Shown here piece after piece: positions 9,132-17,870 of a stretch of 64,000 bases of DNA. This stretch comes from JAOUGY01 sp963792365. GTDB taxonomy: Bacteria > Actinomycetota > Acidimicrobiia > Spongiisociales > ZC4RG35. The notes under the pieces are model-generated. The model saw only the letters and a program-made list of their open reading frames with translations. It was not told the DNA's origin and made no database searches. The stretch covers positions 62,001 through 126,000 of the forward strand of contig CAWBVW010000008.1 of the NCBI GenBank assembly GCA_963792365.1, given 5' to 3'. The translations under genes were made by a program, and so were the position numbers. Each line of letters begins with the position of its first letter. Within the stretch, counting starts at the first letter, position 1.

Positions 9132-9725
9132 ATCAACATCGCCGTTCTCGTCTCGGGTTCCGGATCCAATCTGCAGGCGCTGATCGACGCATCCTCCGAC
9201 TCTTCTTTTCCTGCCCGGATCGTGGGAGTCATCTCGGATCGTCCCAAGGTCCGTGCGCTGGAGCGGGCCGAACGGGCCGGCATCCCCACGGCGCTGGTGA
9301 CGTGGGCCGGTGACCGTGAGGAGTTCACGGATCGCGTCTGTTCCGCCGCCGAGTCGTTCGCGGCAGAGGCGATGATCCTGGCCGGGTTCATGCGCATTCT
9401 GGGTCCCGGCGCGGTCCGACGGTTCCCCGGTCGGATCCTCAACATCCACCCGTCGTTGCTGCCTGCCTTTCCGGGCGCCCACGCCGTCGAACAGGCGTTG
9501 GAACACGGGGTCAAGGTCACCGGTGTGACCGTCCACTTCGTCGACGAAGAGGTCGACCACGGGCCGATCGTTGCTCAAGACCCTGTGCTTGTCGATGCCG
9601 CAGACGACGAGCGCACGCTGCACGCTCGGATCCAGCTCGTCGAGCATCGGTTGTTCCCCGAGGTGTTGGCTGCCTTCGCCGAAGGCCGCCTGTCGATCGA
9701 CGGACGAAAGGTGGTGTGGTCGTGA
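9132..9725 (+). CDS. purN: phosphoribosylglycinamide formyltransferase
   Basis: GAR transformylase (10-formyl-THF-dependent, purine synthesis step 3). It shows the N-terminal INIAVLVSGSGSNLQAL, the catalytic Asn/His in ILNIHPSLLPAFPG and the Asp in VTVHFVDEEVDHGPI. Counted from ATC 9132 it has 197 residues. I place the start at this non-standard codon because TACACT and AGGAGG lie just upstream and the residue aligns with the usual initiator Met. The conservative alternative is GTG 9069, upstream of that promoter. It overlaps purH by 4 bp and forms purN-purH-folD. Confidence 0.9.
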   Translation: MNIAVLVSGSGSNLQALIDASSDSSFPARIVGVISDRPKVRALERAERAGIPTALVTWAGDREEFTDRVCSAAESFAAEAMILAGFMRILGPGAVRRFPGRILNIHPSLLPAFPGAHAVEQALEHGVKVTGVTVHFVDEEVDHGPIVAQDPVLVDAADDERTLHARIQLVEHRLFPEVLAAFAEGRLSIDGRKVVWS

Positions 9726-11251
9726 CCGACGCCGTGGTGAAGGTCGAACGTGCGCTTGTGTCGGTGTACGACAAGTCGGGTCTGGTGGAGTTCTGTAGCG
9801 CGCTGCACGAGCACGGCGTCGAGCTCGTCTCGTCCGGTGGGACGGCGGCGGCGCTCCGCAAGGCCGGCCTGCCCGTGGTCGCCGTATCCGATGTCACGGC
9901 TCATCCCGAGATACTCGGTGGTCGTGTCAAAACGCTCCACCCGGCGATCCATGGTGGGATCCTCGCCGACCTCGGCTCGCCCGATCACAAGGCGGATCTC
10001 GATGCACAGGGGATCAGGCCGTTCCAACTGGTGGTGTCGAATCTGTACCCGTTCCGCGAGGCCGCGGCTCGTGACGATCTGTCCGACGCTGAGGTGATCG
10101 AGGAGATCGACATCGGTGGTCCGGCCATGGTTCGGGCGGCAGCCAAGAACCATGCTTGGGTGGGGATCGTGACCGAATCGGACCAATACGCAGAGGTTCT
10201 CGAAGCGCTCGAGGCCGAAGGGGGGCTGTCCCTCGACCTCCGCCGTCGGCTGGCGCAACTGGCGTTCTTTCACACGGCGGCCTACGACGCCGCAATCGTC
10301 GGCTGGCTGGCAGCCGACGACCTGCCCGAGCACATGGTGTTGGCCCTCGAACGCTTCGCCCCACTCAGATATGGGGAGAACCCACACCAGTCGGCCTCCG
10401 TGTACCGAACGGTCGACCGCCCTTCGTGGTGGGAGTCCGCACGAGTGCTCCAGGGCAGAGAACTGTCGTTCAACAACTATGTCGACGCCGATGCGGCATG
10501 GAGCCACGTGCAGGCGTACGACGAGCCTGCCTGCGTGATCGTGAAACACACGAATGCCTGTGGCGTGGCCGTCGCCGGCTCCGTCGCCGAGGCGTTCCGC
10601 CGTGCGTGGGACTGCGATCCGATGTCTGCCTATGGGTCGGTGATAGCAATCAACCGCACCCTCGACGCCGAGACCACCGAGGCGATGCTGGCCGCCGGGT
10701 TCATCGAGGTGGTGATCGCTCCCGATGCGGATGACCAGGAGTCGTTGGCCGAACGAAAGAACCTCCGTGTGATCACGGCTCCGGTCCCCGAAAGGCCGGG
10801 CGTGGAGCTCCGTGGGAGCGACGGAGGATTCGTGGCGCAACAGTGGGATCTTGTCGGCGACGATTCGTTTTGGACAGTCGTCACGTCCCGTGCTCCTTCG
10901 GATCGAGAGTGGAGCGACCTCCGCTTCGCCTGGAAGGTGGTGGCCAACACGAAGTCCAACGCCGTGGTCGTCGCCCAAGACGGGGCGGCCGTGGGGATCG
11001 GGGCCGGCGATCAGAGCCGCGTCGGGGCGACTGCGAGGGCGCTCACCCAGGCCGCCCGCCGCGCCAGAGGCGCAGTTGCCGCGTCAGATGCGTTCTTCCC
11101 GTTCCGCGATGGGCCCGATGCGTTGGCGGCAGCGGGTGTCGCCGCCATCATCCAACCCGGGGGATCGGTGCGCGACGACGAGGTGATCGCAGCTGCCGAG
11201 GATCAAGGGATGGCAATGGTGTTCACGGGTCGACGGCACTTCAAGCACTGA
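9722..11251 (+). CDS. purH: bifunctional AICAR formyltransferase/IMP cyclohydrolase
   Basis: Catalyses the last two steps of IMP synthesis; 509 residues. The N-terminal MGS-like cyclohydrolase domain (about 1-135) has ALVSVYDKSGLVEF and VVSNLYPF. The AICAR transformylase domain has RYGENPHQSAS and the catalytic Lys-His in VIVKHTNACGVA. The usual C-terminal GRRHFKH ending is present. GTG 9722 overlaps the purN stop (GTGA); GTG 9716 is a slightly longer option. Confidence 0.96.
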   Translation: MTDAVVKVERALVSVYDKSGLVEFCSALHEHGVELVSSGGTAAALRKAGLPVVAVSDVTAHPEILGGRVKTLHPAIHGGILADLGSPDHKADLDAQGIRPFQLVVSNLYPFREAAARDDLSDAEVIEEIDIGGPAMVRAAAKNHAWVGIVTESDQYAEVLEALEAEGGLSLDLRRRLAQLAFFHTAAYDAAIVGWLAADDLPEHMVLALERFAPLRYGENPHQSASVYRTVDRPSWWESARVLQGRELSFNNYVDADAAWSHVQAYDEPACVIVKHTNACGVAVAGSVAEAFRRAWDCDPMSAYGSVIAINRTLDAETTEAMLAAGFIEVVIAPDADDQESLAERKNLRVITAPVPERPGVELRGSDGGFVAQQWDLVGDDSFWTVVTSRAPSDREWSDLRFAWKVVANTKSNAVVVAQDGAAVGIGAGDQSRVGATARALTQAARRARGAVAASDAFFPFRDGPDALAAAGVAAIIQPGGSVRDDEVIAAAEDQGMAMVFTGRRHFKH

Positions 11252-11262
11252 GAGGCATGGCG

Positions 11263-12114
11263 ATGACTGCGACGATTCTCGACGGGAAAGTGGTTGCCGA
11301 GGCGGTGCTTTCCGAGGTGGCCGAGCGCGTGGCGTCGTTGGCAGGCACGGGCAAGTCGGTTGGACTGGCGACGATCCTGGTCGGTGATGACCCCGCGTCA
11401 CATGTCTACGTCCGCAACAAGCGTCGGACCGCCGAACGGGTCGGCATCGACTCAATCCACCACGAGCTGCCGGCCTCGTCGACCCAAGATGACATCGAGT
11501 CGCTCATCCGGCAGCTGAACGACGATCCCGGAGTCGACGGCATTCTCCTCCAGCTGCCGTTGCCGGGTGACCTCGATGGAGAGCATGCCGTGGAGGTGAT
11601 CCGCGCCGAGAAGGACGCCGACGGGTTGCATCCGACCAATCTGGGGCGACTGGTGCTCGACCGACCACGCTTCGCACCGTGCACGCCTTCGGGCGCCTTG
11701 AGGATCCTCGACCACTACGGCATCAGCACCCAAGGCGCCAACGTCGTCGTGGTCGGCCGCTCGTTCTTGGTGGGGCGGCCGCTGGCGATACTGCTGGGGA
11801 GTCGTCATCGCAACGCCACGGTCACTCTGGCCCACTCACGCACCAAAGATCTCCCCGCCCTGTGTGCTTCGGCGGACATTCTCGTGGCAGCGATCGGACG
11901 TCCCGAGATGATCACCGTCGAGTACGTGAAGCCGGGCGCGACCGTGATCGATGTCGGGATCAATCGCACCGAGGCGGGACTGGTGGGAGATGTGCACTTC
12001 GACTCGGTGTCGGAGGTTGCGGGTGCGATCACGCCCGTTCCGGGAGGGGTCGGGCGGATGACGATCGCGATGCTGATGGCCAACACGGTGACCGCCGCCG
12101 AGTTGATGGCTTGA
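11263..12114 (+). CDS. folD: methylenetetrahydrofolate dehydrogenase/cyclohydrolase
   Basis: FolD makes 10-formyl-THF, the cofactor of both purN and purH upstream. It has 283 residues, the standard length. Catalytic Tyr-x3-Lys appears in VYVRNKRRTAERVGI; DGILLQLPLP, the NADP-loop VVGRSFLVGRPLA and TPVPGGVGRMT are intact. The ATG at 11263 is preceded by GAGAGG 7 nt upstream (the purH stop overlaps this site). A weak hairpin starts at its stop. Confidence 0.96.
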   Translation: MTATILDGKVVAEAVLSEVAERVASLAGTGKSVGLATILVGDDPASHVYVRNKRRTAERVGIDSIHHELPASSTQDDIESLIRQLNDDPGVDGILLQLPLPGDLDGEHAVEVIRAEKDADGLHPTNLGRLVLDRPRFAPCTPSGALRILDHYGISTQGANVVVVGRSFLVGRPLAILLGSRHRNATVTLAHSRTKDLPALCASADILVAAIGRPEMITVEYVKPGATVIDVGINRTEAGLVGDVHFDSVSEVAGAITPVPGGVGRMTIAMLMANTVTAAELMA

Positions 12115-13235
12115 GCCTTCCAGGCTCTTGCGTGCGGATGCTTCGAGGGCACGCATGTCCGCTCGCTCAGCCGGTATCGGCGGGCGAAGCCTCCGCTTCG
12201 GGCGTCGGCGAGCTGATCTGGGGCGGGCGGAGAAGAGGTGAGGTCGTCCTGGTCGTATTCGTTGCCGGCGGCCTGAACGGCGCGGAGTGCCAGCCACCGT
12301 TTCTCGCCCGCGAGGGCGGCCTGGAGGGGCCAGGTTCGAGGATCTGCGAGACCGAATCCTTGGCCGCCGCCGGCGAGCAGCTCTTGCAGTGCAGCTGCAT
12401 CCGTTGCCGCCAGCTCGGCAAAGGACGTCACTCCGGAGCCGTTGAGAAACTCGGCGATCTTTGGGCCGATCCCCTTGATCTTCGTCAGGTCGTCTGATTC
12501 GGTGTGATCGGTCGACGGGCCGAGCCGGGGTTGAGCGGTCGTGACCGCTGCCCTCGCCAATTCGACGTACTCGCCTTCGTCATCGTCTGCTGACCCATCG
12601 AGGACAGCTTCGGATGCAACCTCCATTCCGCTCCATGGGTCGACCGCGGTCGACCAGGTCGGCGGTGCAGCATCGAGGCTTGCCGAGTCGTCGGCCTCCG
12701 ACCGTGGATCGGGCTTCGAATCCTGGGTGTCCTCTGGTGGCTCCTCCGTCAGCACGTCAGCGACCTCGGGTGGTCTTTTGTCTGCTCCCCCGGTCGAAGA
12801 CCTCATTGTCTCGTCTGGCGTCTCACCTTCATCGGGGGTGACGCGTTCTGCGGGATGCGCATCCTCCCTCACATCCATGGCGAGCGGCTGGGGATCGCGA
12901 GGATGGATATCGAGTTCCGGCTGCACCTGCTGGGAGACCTCCCGAGGCCGGGTACTCGGCGGCTCCTCAACACTGTCGACGGCCGGCGAGGTCACGTCTT
13001 CTTCGGGCTGTGGGCGAGGATCACCGGGCGCCTCTGAGCCGTGATCGCCGTGGGGCGCCCCTTGGCGTGATGGAGCCGGGGAGGCTCGGTGACCGCGTTC
13101 GAGCATGTGGACCAACGTCTGACTGAGCTCGGATACCCGCTTTTGCGCAGTCATGGCACGATGCGCGTGCCCGATGGCGTACCCCACCGCCAGCCCGACG
13201 ACCAACAGAATCCATTCCACGAGATCGATCCCCAC
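11805..13235 (-). CDS. membrane-anchored protein with helix-hairpin-helix domain; 3' end uncertain
   Basis: I do not recognise a named family. An N-terminal transmembrane helix (about residues 6-24) is followed by a long acidic, proline-rich linker (about 45-245) and a helix-hairpin-helix segment DLTKIKGIGPKIAEFLNGSG with FAELAATDAAALQELL, a fold that often binds DNA or mediates contacts. The frame then has no stop until 11805, so its last 103 codons run antisense through folD. That tail is probably not natural. A one-base frame change near 12200-12300 would end the protein at 12167, just short of folD. Confidence 0.6.
   Translation of the reverse strand: MGIDLVEWILLVVGLAVGYAIGHAHRAMTAQKRVSELSQTLVHMLERGHRASPAPSRQGAPHGDHGSEAPGDPRPQPEEDVTSPAVDSVEEPPSTRPREVSQQVQPELDIHPRDPQPLAMDVREDAHPAERVTPDEGETPDETMRSSTGGADKRPPEVADVLTEEPPEDTQDSKPDPRSEADDSASLDAAPPTWSTAVDPWSGMEVASEAVLDGSADDDEGEYVELARAAVTTAQPRLGPSTDHTESDDLTKIKGIGPKIAEFLNGSGVTSFAELAATDAAALQELLAGGGQGFGLADPRTWPLQAALAGEKRWLALRAVQAAGNEYDQDDLTSSPPAPDQLADARSGGFARRYRLSERTCVPSKHPHARAWKAQAINSAAVTVLAISIAIVIRPTPPGTGVIAPATSDTESKCTSPTSPASVRLIPTSITVAPGFTYSTVIISGRPIAATRMSAEAHRAGRSLVREWARVTVALR
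12113..12127 (+). terminator. weak hairpin at the end of folD
   Basis: GAGCC-ttcca-GGCTC followed by TT, starting inside the folD stop codon. It is a short stem and only a tentative terminator. Confidence 0.3.
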
Positions 13236-13303
13236 TCGATTCGAGAGAACCTAGTCCGAAACGCGACTCTGAGCAGGCCTCACGTGGGCGCTTGGTGGTG
13301 CAC

Positions 13304-13333
13304 TAGCCTCCATGTCCATCAGACCTCAAGGAG
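13304..13333 (+). promoter_or_regulatory. icd promoter and Shine-Dalgarno
   Basis: TAGCCT (13304-13309) as a -10 box and AAGGAG (13328-13333) 8 nt before ATG 13342. The ribosome site decides the start in favour of 13342 over the in-frame ATG at 13312. Confidence 0.5.
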
Positions 13334-13341
13334 TTCGCGCC

Positions 13342-14544
13342 ATGTCCGAAGCCATCACGATGGGAGCCGATGGGCTCACCGTGCCCGATGAACCGATCGT
13401 CCCTTTCATCGAAGGGGACGGTATCGGTCCGGACATCTGGGCAGCGTCGGTCCGTGTCTTCGACGAGGCGGTTGCCAAGGCGTACGGCACCGATCGCAGG
13501 ATCGCCTGGCAGGAGGTGCTCGCCGGCGAGAAGGCATTCAACGCAACGGGATCGTGGCTCCCCGACGAGACCGTCGACGCGTTCCGTAGCTACCTCGTTG
13601 GCATCAAAGGCCCGCTGACCACACCGGTTGGAGGCGGTATCCGTTCCCTCAACGTCGCACTCCGGCAGACGCTTGACCTCTACGCCTGCGTTCGGCCGGT
13701 TCGGTGGTTCGAAGGCGTGCCGTCGCCGGTCAAGCATCCGGGCGCAGTGGACATGGTGATCTTCCGCGAGAACACCGAGGACGTGTACGCCGGGAAGGAA
13801 CTGGAGGCCAACTCGGAGGGTGCCGCCAAGCTGTTGAGCTTCCTCGAGCAGGAGTTCGGGTGGGCCATCCGGTCGGACTCCGGCATCGGAATCAAGCCCA
13901 TCTCGATCACCGGATCGAAGCGGCTCATCAGGGCAGCGATCAAGTACGCGCTCGCCAATGACCGGAAGTCGGTCACGTTGGTGCACAAGGGCAACATCAT
14001 GAAGTTCACCGAAGGCGCCTTCCGAAACTGGGGCTACGAGTTGGTGCGTGAAGAGTTCTCCGACGTGGCTGTCGGCTGGGAAGACTGCGGGGGCGACCCC
14101 GGCGACAAGATGCTCGTGAAGGACGTGATCGCAGATGCCATGCTCCAGCAGGTGCTCACGCGGCCGGGCGAGTACGACGTCATCGCCACGATGAACCTCA
14201 ATGGTGACTACATATCCGACGCTCTGGCCGCTCAGGTCGGTGGCATCGGCATCGCCCCCGGGGGCAACATCAACTACGTGACCGGTCATGCGGTGTTCGA
14301 GGCCACCCACGGCACAGCGCCGAAGTACGCGGGCCAGGACAAGGTGAATCCGGGCTCGGTGATGCTGTCGGGTGAGATGATGTTCCGGTACCTCGGATGG
14401 ACCGAGGTCGCCGACAGGATCGTCGCCTCGCTCGAGGCAACGATCGCCGACAAGATCGTCACCTACGACTTCGCACGGCTCACCGAGGGCGCAACCGAGG
14501 TCAAGACGTCGCAGTTCGCCGACGCCATGATCGAACGCATGTGA
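13342..14544 (+). CDS. icd: isocitrate dehydrogenase (NADP-type, homodimeric)
   Basis: TCA-cycle oxidative decarboxylation of isocitrate, 400 residues. The substrate-loop serine lies in TTPVGGGIRSLNVALRQ, the equivalent of the phosphorylated serine of the Escherichia coli enzyme. VIFRENTEDVYAGKE, the KGNIMKFTEGAF lysine segment, NLNGDYISDALAAQVGG and the cofactor loop ATHGTAPKYAGQDKVNPGS are all present. The length and motifs match the short bacterial Icd rather than the monomeric 80-kDa form common in actinobacteria. Confidence 0.95.
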   Translation: MSEAITMGADGLTVPDEPIVPFIEGDGIGPDIWAASVRVFDEAVAKAYGTDRRIAWQEVLAGEKAFNATGSWLPDETVDAFRSYLVGIKGPLTTPVGGGIRSLNVALRQTLDLYACVRPVRWFEGVPSPVKHPGAVDMVIFRENTEDVYAGKELEANSEGAAKLLSFLEQEFGWAIRSDSGIGIKPISITGSKRLIRAAIKYALANDRKSVTLVHKGNIMKFTEGAFRNWGYELVREEFSDVAVGWEDCGGDPGDKMLVKDVIADAMLQQVLTRPGEYDVIATMNLNGDYISDALAAQVGGIGIAPGGNINYVTGHAVFEATHGTAPKYAGQDKVNPGSVMLSGEMMFRYLGWTEVADRIVASLEATIADKIVTYDFARLTEGATEVKTSQFADAMIERM

Positions 14545-14584
14545 TCATCGGAGGCCTGTCCGGTTCTCGGGTCGGGTCGGGTCG

Positions 14585-15490
14585 GTGAGCGCCGACCCGG
14601 CTCTGGTTCGGGTGTCCCTGGAGGCAGTCGTCGTGGCCGTGACCGACGATCGGCCCCGGATTCTCACTGTGGCCGCGGAAGGTGGCCATCCGACGTTGCC
14701 TTCGGGCGCGCTCGCAATCGATGCGGACGCAACCCTCGAACTCGGGATGCGGCGTCACATCGCCGACCAAGTTGGCATGTCGGTCGGGTATGTCGAACAG
14801 CTCTACACCTTCGGAGACATCGATCGTTCGAGGTACCGCCCGGACCTCGAAGCCCGACTCCTGGGCGTTGCCTACCTGGTGCTCACCCGGGAGGCCACGA
14901 CCACCGGAAGGTGGATCGATTGGTATCACCTGCTTCCGTGGGAGGATCGGCGTGGGCACGTGGCTGCCGATGCCGTCGACCTCCAGCGCGCCCTGGTGGA
15001 ATGGGCGGGCGCCGACCGAGAAAGCGTCGAGCGGGTCCAGATCGCATTCGGGATGGGTGACACACCTTGGGACGGCGTGAGGGCGCTCGAGCGGTACGAG
15101 CTCATGTACGAGGCGCGGCTGGTTCCCGAATGGTTCGTCGACCACGAACGGCCGATTCCCGACGGTCTGCCGCCGGGAATGGCTTTGGGTCTGGATCATC
15201 GTCGGGTTGCGGCCACCGCGCTCTCGAGGTTGCGAGGCAAGCTGACCTATCGCCCGGTCGTCTTCGAGCTTCTGCCCGAGACGTTCACGCTCTCACATCT
15301 CCGTCGGACGGTCGAGGCTCTCGCTGGGGAGCGGCTGCATCCTCAGAACTTCCGGCGTCTCGTGGAGCGTGGCGGTCTGGTCGAGGGCACGGGATCGATG
15401 GTGACCACCGGAGGCCGTCCAGCCGAGTTGTTCCGCTTCCGCCGGGAGGTCTTGACCGAACGACCTCGCCCCGGCCTGGGTCGCGGTTGA
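14585..15490 (+). CDS. nrtR: NrtR-like NUDIX-domain transcriptional regulator
   Basis: 301-residue regulator with an N-terminal Nudix-fold domain (about 8-150) and a C-terminal winged helix (about 205-290). The Nudix box is degenerate (RRHIADQVG instead of RExxEExG), so it is a ligand-sensing rather than a catalytic domain. The C-terminal pattern LRGKLTYRPVVFELLPETFT plus LHPQNFRRLVERGGLV is typical of NrtR, which represses NAD synthesis and salvage genes and responds to ADP-ribose-type ligands. nadA-nadB-nadC lie about 0.8 kb downstream with a palindrome in the nadA promoter, which supports that role here. It starts at GTG 14585. Confidence 0.85.
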   Translation: MSADPALVRVSLEAVVVAVTDDRPRILTVAAEGGHPTLPSGALAIDADATLELGMRRHIADQVGMSVGYVEQLYTFGDIDRSRYRPDLEARLLGVAYLVLTREATTTGRWIDWYHLLPWEDRRGHVAADAVDLQRALVEWAGADRESVERVQIAFGMGDTPWDGVRALERYELMYEARLVPEWFVDHERPIPDGLPPGMALGLDHRRVAATALSRLRGKLTYRPVVFELLPETFTLSHLRRTVEALAGERLHPQNFRRLVERGGLVEGTGSMVTTGGRPAELFRFRREVLTERPRPGLGRG

Positions 15491-15526
15491 CCAGGGCGGT
15501 GTGAGGAGAGCTCGATCCTCAGGACC

Positions 15527-16099
15527 TCAGCGGGATTGGGCTGCGAGGGCTGCGGCTTTGAGGCCGGTCCGGCGTCGGAACCCGATGCCCGTCTCGGCCT
15601 CATACGAGGGCTGCGTCGGCACGGGGGCAGGCGCCGCCGCCTGGTGTGCAGGCTCGTGGGTGGGCATCGCTCCGATCGCTTCGAGAAGATCGTTGACTTC
15701 GAACGTGAAGGCAGGTCCGTACGGGTGCTGCCGGTCGTCGGCGGTGAACCGGGCCTCGCCCATCCCCAGACACTTCGTGAGCGCTTCGATGATGGTTCGG
15801 CGCCCGAACTCCCGGACCGCCTGTCCAGGCACACCCACGCTCATGAGAGCGTCGGCGAAACGGTCGTTCGAACGTGGCGCCTTGGAAGCCTCCTCGAGCA
15901 TCTCACGCGTGATGCCATCCTTCTCGAACGACTCGGTGCGGGGCTTGTCACCGTCGATGACCGCAAAGTACACGTGGCCGCTGTCGAAGAAGATGGTGCC
16001 ACCGGCGCAATCCGTCTCGATCCGCAGCGCTCCGGTCAGGCGTGCGTCCCGGGATGCATGGAGTGCTCGGATCAGTCGATCGTCGTTGGGCATGTTCAT
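15527..16099 (-). CDS. DUF4388 domain-containing protein
   Basis: 190-residue protein whose N-terminal half matches DUF4388 (the PatA/GspE-N-like module): LIRALHASRDARLTGALRIE, then GGTIFFDSGHVYFAVIDG. A helical region and a Pro/Ala/Gln-rich C-terminal tail follow. Such modules occur in signalling proteins linked to gliding or gas-vesicle control, but the role here is unknown. It is convergent with the nrtR-like gene. The start is ATG 16099. Confidence 0.7.
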   Translation of the reverse strand: MNMPNDDRLIRALHASRDARLTGALRIETDCAGGTIFFDSGHVYFAVIDGDKPRTESFEKDGITREMLEEASKAPRSNDRFADALMSVGVPGQAVREFGRRTIIEALTKCLGMGEARFTADDRQHPYGPAFTFEVNDLLEAIGAMPTHEPAHQAAAPAPVPTQPSYEAETGIGFRRRTGLKAAALAAQSR

Positions 16100-16265
16100 C
16101 TGCGTCCTCTGCGTGTCTTCAGTCGTTTACTTTTCGGTCTTCGTTGTCCTTGTCGGCCGGTACGTCGAAGAACTGAGGGACAGTTCGATGTCGCCGAGAA
16201 GTGACTAGTGCCCCGCAGTGGTCGGTGGGTTTGTGGCGCTGGTTGGAACTCGTCGCCCAACCCAG

Positions 16266-16286
16266 TTATACTCAAACTGAGCATAA
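16266..16286 (+). promoter_or_regulatory. nadA promoter with candidate NrtR operator
   Basis: Inverted repeat TTATACTCA-aac-TGAGCATAA: nine-base arms, one mismatch, 3-nt spacer. The -10 box TATACT (16267-16272) lies inside the left arm, so a bound repressor would block the polymerase. It is the only such palindrome I see near the nad genes. Confidence 0.7.
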
Positions 16287-16327
16287 GAAGCCCTTCGCGA
16301 ACGGGCATGACTTGGGAACGAGGACCG

Positions 16328-17305
16328 ATGGCACCGACCGCACTCCAGATCACGCGTAAAGAAGACCTGCTGCCCGAAGCCGAACTCGCCGCCCTGCGGC
16401 CAATTCTCGACGACATCGAGCGGCTCAAGCGAGAGCGGAACGCGATCGTCGCGGCGCACAACTACATGACGCCGGACATCTACGGCGCCGCGGCAGACCT
16501 GACCGGAGATTCGTTGGCCCTGGCGGCGATGGCGAAAGAGACCGAGGCCGACGTCATCGTGCTGGCCGGCGTCCATTTCATGGCCGAGACCGCCAAAATC
16601 GTGAACCCCGAAAAGACCGTGCTCATACCGGATCTGCGAGCCGGGTGCTCCCTCGCCGAAGGCATCACCGGTGCCGACGTCCGGCGCTTGCGTGGCCAGC
16701 ACCCGGGGGTGCCGGTTGTGACCTACGTGAACACCTCGGCGGACGTGAAGGCTGAGAGTGATATCTGTTGCACCTCGGGCAACGCGGTGGCGGTCGTGGA
16801 GTCGCTCGGCGTCGACAAGGTGATCTTCATTCCCGATCAGTATCTGGGGATGTACGTGGCGAGTCAGACCGACGTCGAAGTCGTCCTGTGGGAGGGGGAG
16901 TGCATGGTGCATGAACGCTTCACGGGTGAGGAGATCCGCGCCCACCGCGCATCGCTGCCCGGTGTGAAGGTCATCGCACACCCCGAGTGTCCGCCCGACG
17001 TGCTTGCGGAGGCCGACTACGTGGGCTCGACGAACGGGATCATCCACTGGGTGGAACGAAACCAACCCGAACAGGTGATGATGATCACGGAATGCTCGAT
17101 GGCCGACAACGTTGCTCTCGAGAATCCAGACGTCAGCTTCGTCCGGCCGTGCAACCTCTGCCCCCACATGAAGCGAATCACGCTCGACAACATCCGTCGC
17201 TCACTCGAGACCATGACCTTCCAGGTCGAAGTCGACCCCGAGATCGCCACCCGCGCCCGCACCGCAGTAGAGCGCATGCTCGAGGTCGGGCGCCGTGAAT
17301 CCTGA
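16328..17305 (+). CDS. nadA: quinolinate synthase
   Basis: Condenses iminoaspartate with dihydroxyacetone phosphate to quinolinate (de novo NAD synthesis). It has about 325 residues. The three [4Fe-4S] cysteines lie in DLRAGCSLAEG, IAHPECPPDV and PCNLCPHMK; AAHNYMTPDIY and the TNGIIHWVERN segment are also typical. GAGGA precedes ATG 16328; ATG 16307 is a possible earlier start. It begins the nadA-nadB-nadC set, split by an opposite-strand gene. Confidence 0.95.
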   Translation: MAPTALQITRKEDLLPEAELAALRPILDDIERLKRERNAIVAAHNYMTPDIYGAAADLTGDSLALAAMAKETEADVIVLAGVHFMAETAKIVNPEKTVLIPDLRAGCSLAEGITGADVRRLRGQHPGVPVVTYVNTSADVKAESDICCTSGNAVAVVESLGVDKVIFIPDQYLGMYVASQTDVEVVLWEGECMVHERFTGEEIRAHRASLPGVKVIAHPECPPDVLAEADYVGSTNGIIHWVERNQPEQVMMITECSMADNVALENPDVSFVRPCNLCPHMKRITLDNIRRSLETMTFQVEVDPEIATRARTAVERMLEVGRRES

Positions 17306-17369
17306 CGATCGGTCCCCTCACCCCAGTGCGACGCAGTCGCGCGCACGTCGCTTCGCGTCCGCTGCCAAC

Positions 17370-17386
17370 AGCCGACGGCTGACGGC
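17370..17386. repeat. heptanucleotide repeat after nadA
   Basis: AGCCGAC, GGCTGAC, GGC in tandem, between the nadA stop and the four-helix-bundle gene. Confidence 0.5.
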
Positions 17387-17407
17387 GCACTCGACCCCAT
17401 GAGGCGG

Positions 17408-17791
17408 TCACCTCTCGGGCGGCCATCCGGAGCGTCGTCGCAAGTCTCGCTCGATCTGCTTTCGGAGGGTGATGAGCTGCGAGGAGGCCATCCCGATCAT
17501 GGTGTGTATCGGGTGGCCGTCGGCTATCCAGCCAAGGCGAACCGCCAACGCAATCTGTGTCTCCAACTCCTGGAGAGAACCGCCGGCCACTCCAAGGAAA
17601 TACGCAAAGTCTCGTTTCGACGTTCTGCCGCATGCCTCGGCGATGTTCGAGGGCACGGACACGGCACTCCGCCTCATTTGCGCGGTGAGGCCGAAGCGTT
17701 CGCCGAAGGGAAAGCGCTCGGTCAGTCGGTAGACCTCTTCGGCCAAGTTCATGGCATGGCCCCACACCGAGAGCTTCCGATGATCACGCAT
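17408..17791 (-). CDS. four helix bundle protein (23S rRNA intervening-sequence/S23 type)
   Basis: 127 residues, entirely helical, with the family signature: KLSVWGHAMNLAEEVYRLTE, MRRSAVSVPSNIAEACGR and SLQELETQIALAVRLG. Members were first found inside 23S rRNA intervening sequences and occur scattered in many genomes; the function is unclear. It sits on the minus strand between nadA and nadB, flanked by heptanucleotide repeats, which looks like an insertion into an older nadABC operon. Confidence 0.85.
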   Translation of the reverse strand: MRDHRKLSVWGHAMNLAEEVYRLTERFPFGERFGLTAQMRRSAVSVPSNIAEACGRTSKRDFAYFLGVAGGSLQELETQIALAVRLGWIADGHPIHTMIGMASSQLITLRKQIERDLRRRSGWPPER

Positions 17792-17838
17792 GCAGGTGTG
17801 ATATCACCGTCCAGTTGTCGATGGAAGGGGTCTGACCT

Positions 17839-17870
17839 GGCCGTGGGCCGTGGGCCGTGGGCCGTCGGCC
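17839..17870. repeat. GGCCGTG heptamer tandem repeat
   Basis: Three exact GGCCGTG units, then GGCCGTC and GGCC, directly upstream of nadB on the other flank of the four-helix-bundle gene. Confidence 0.7.
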
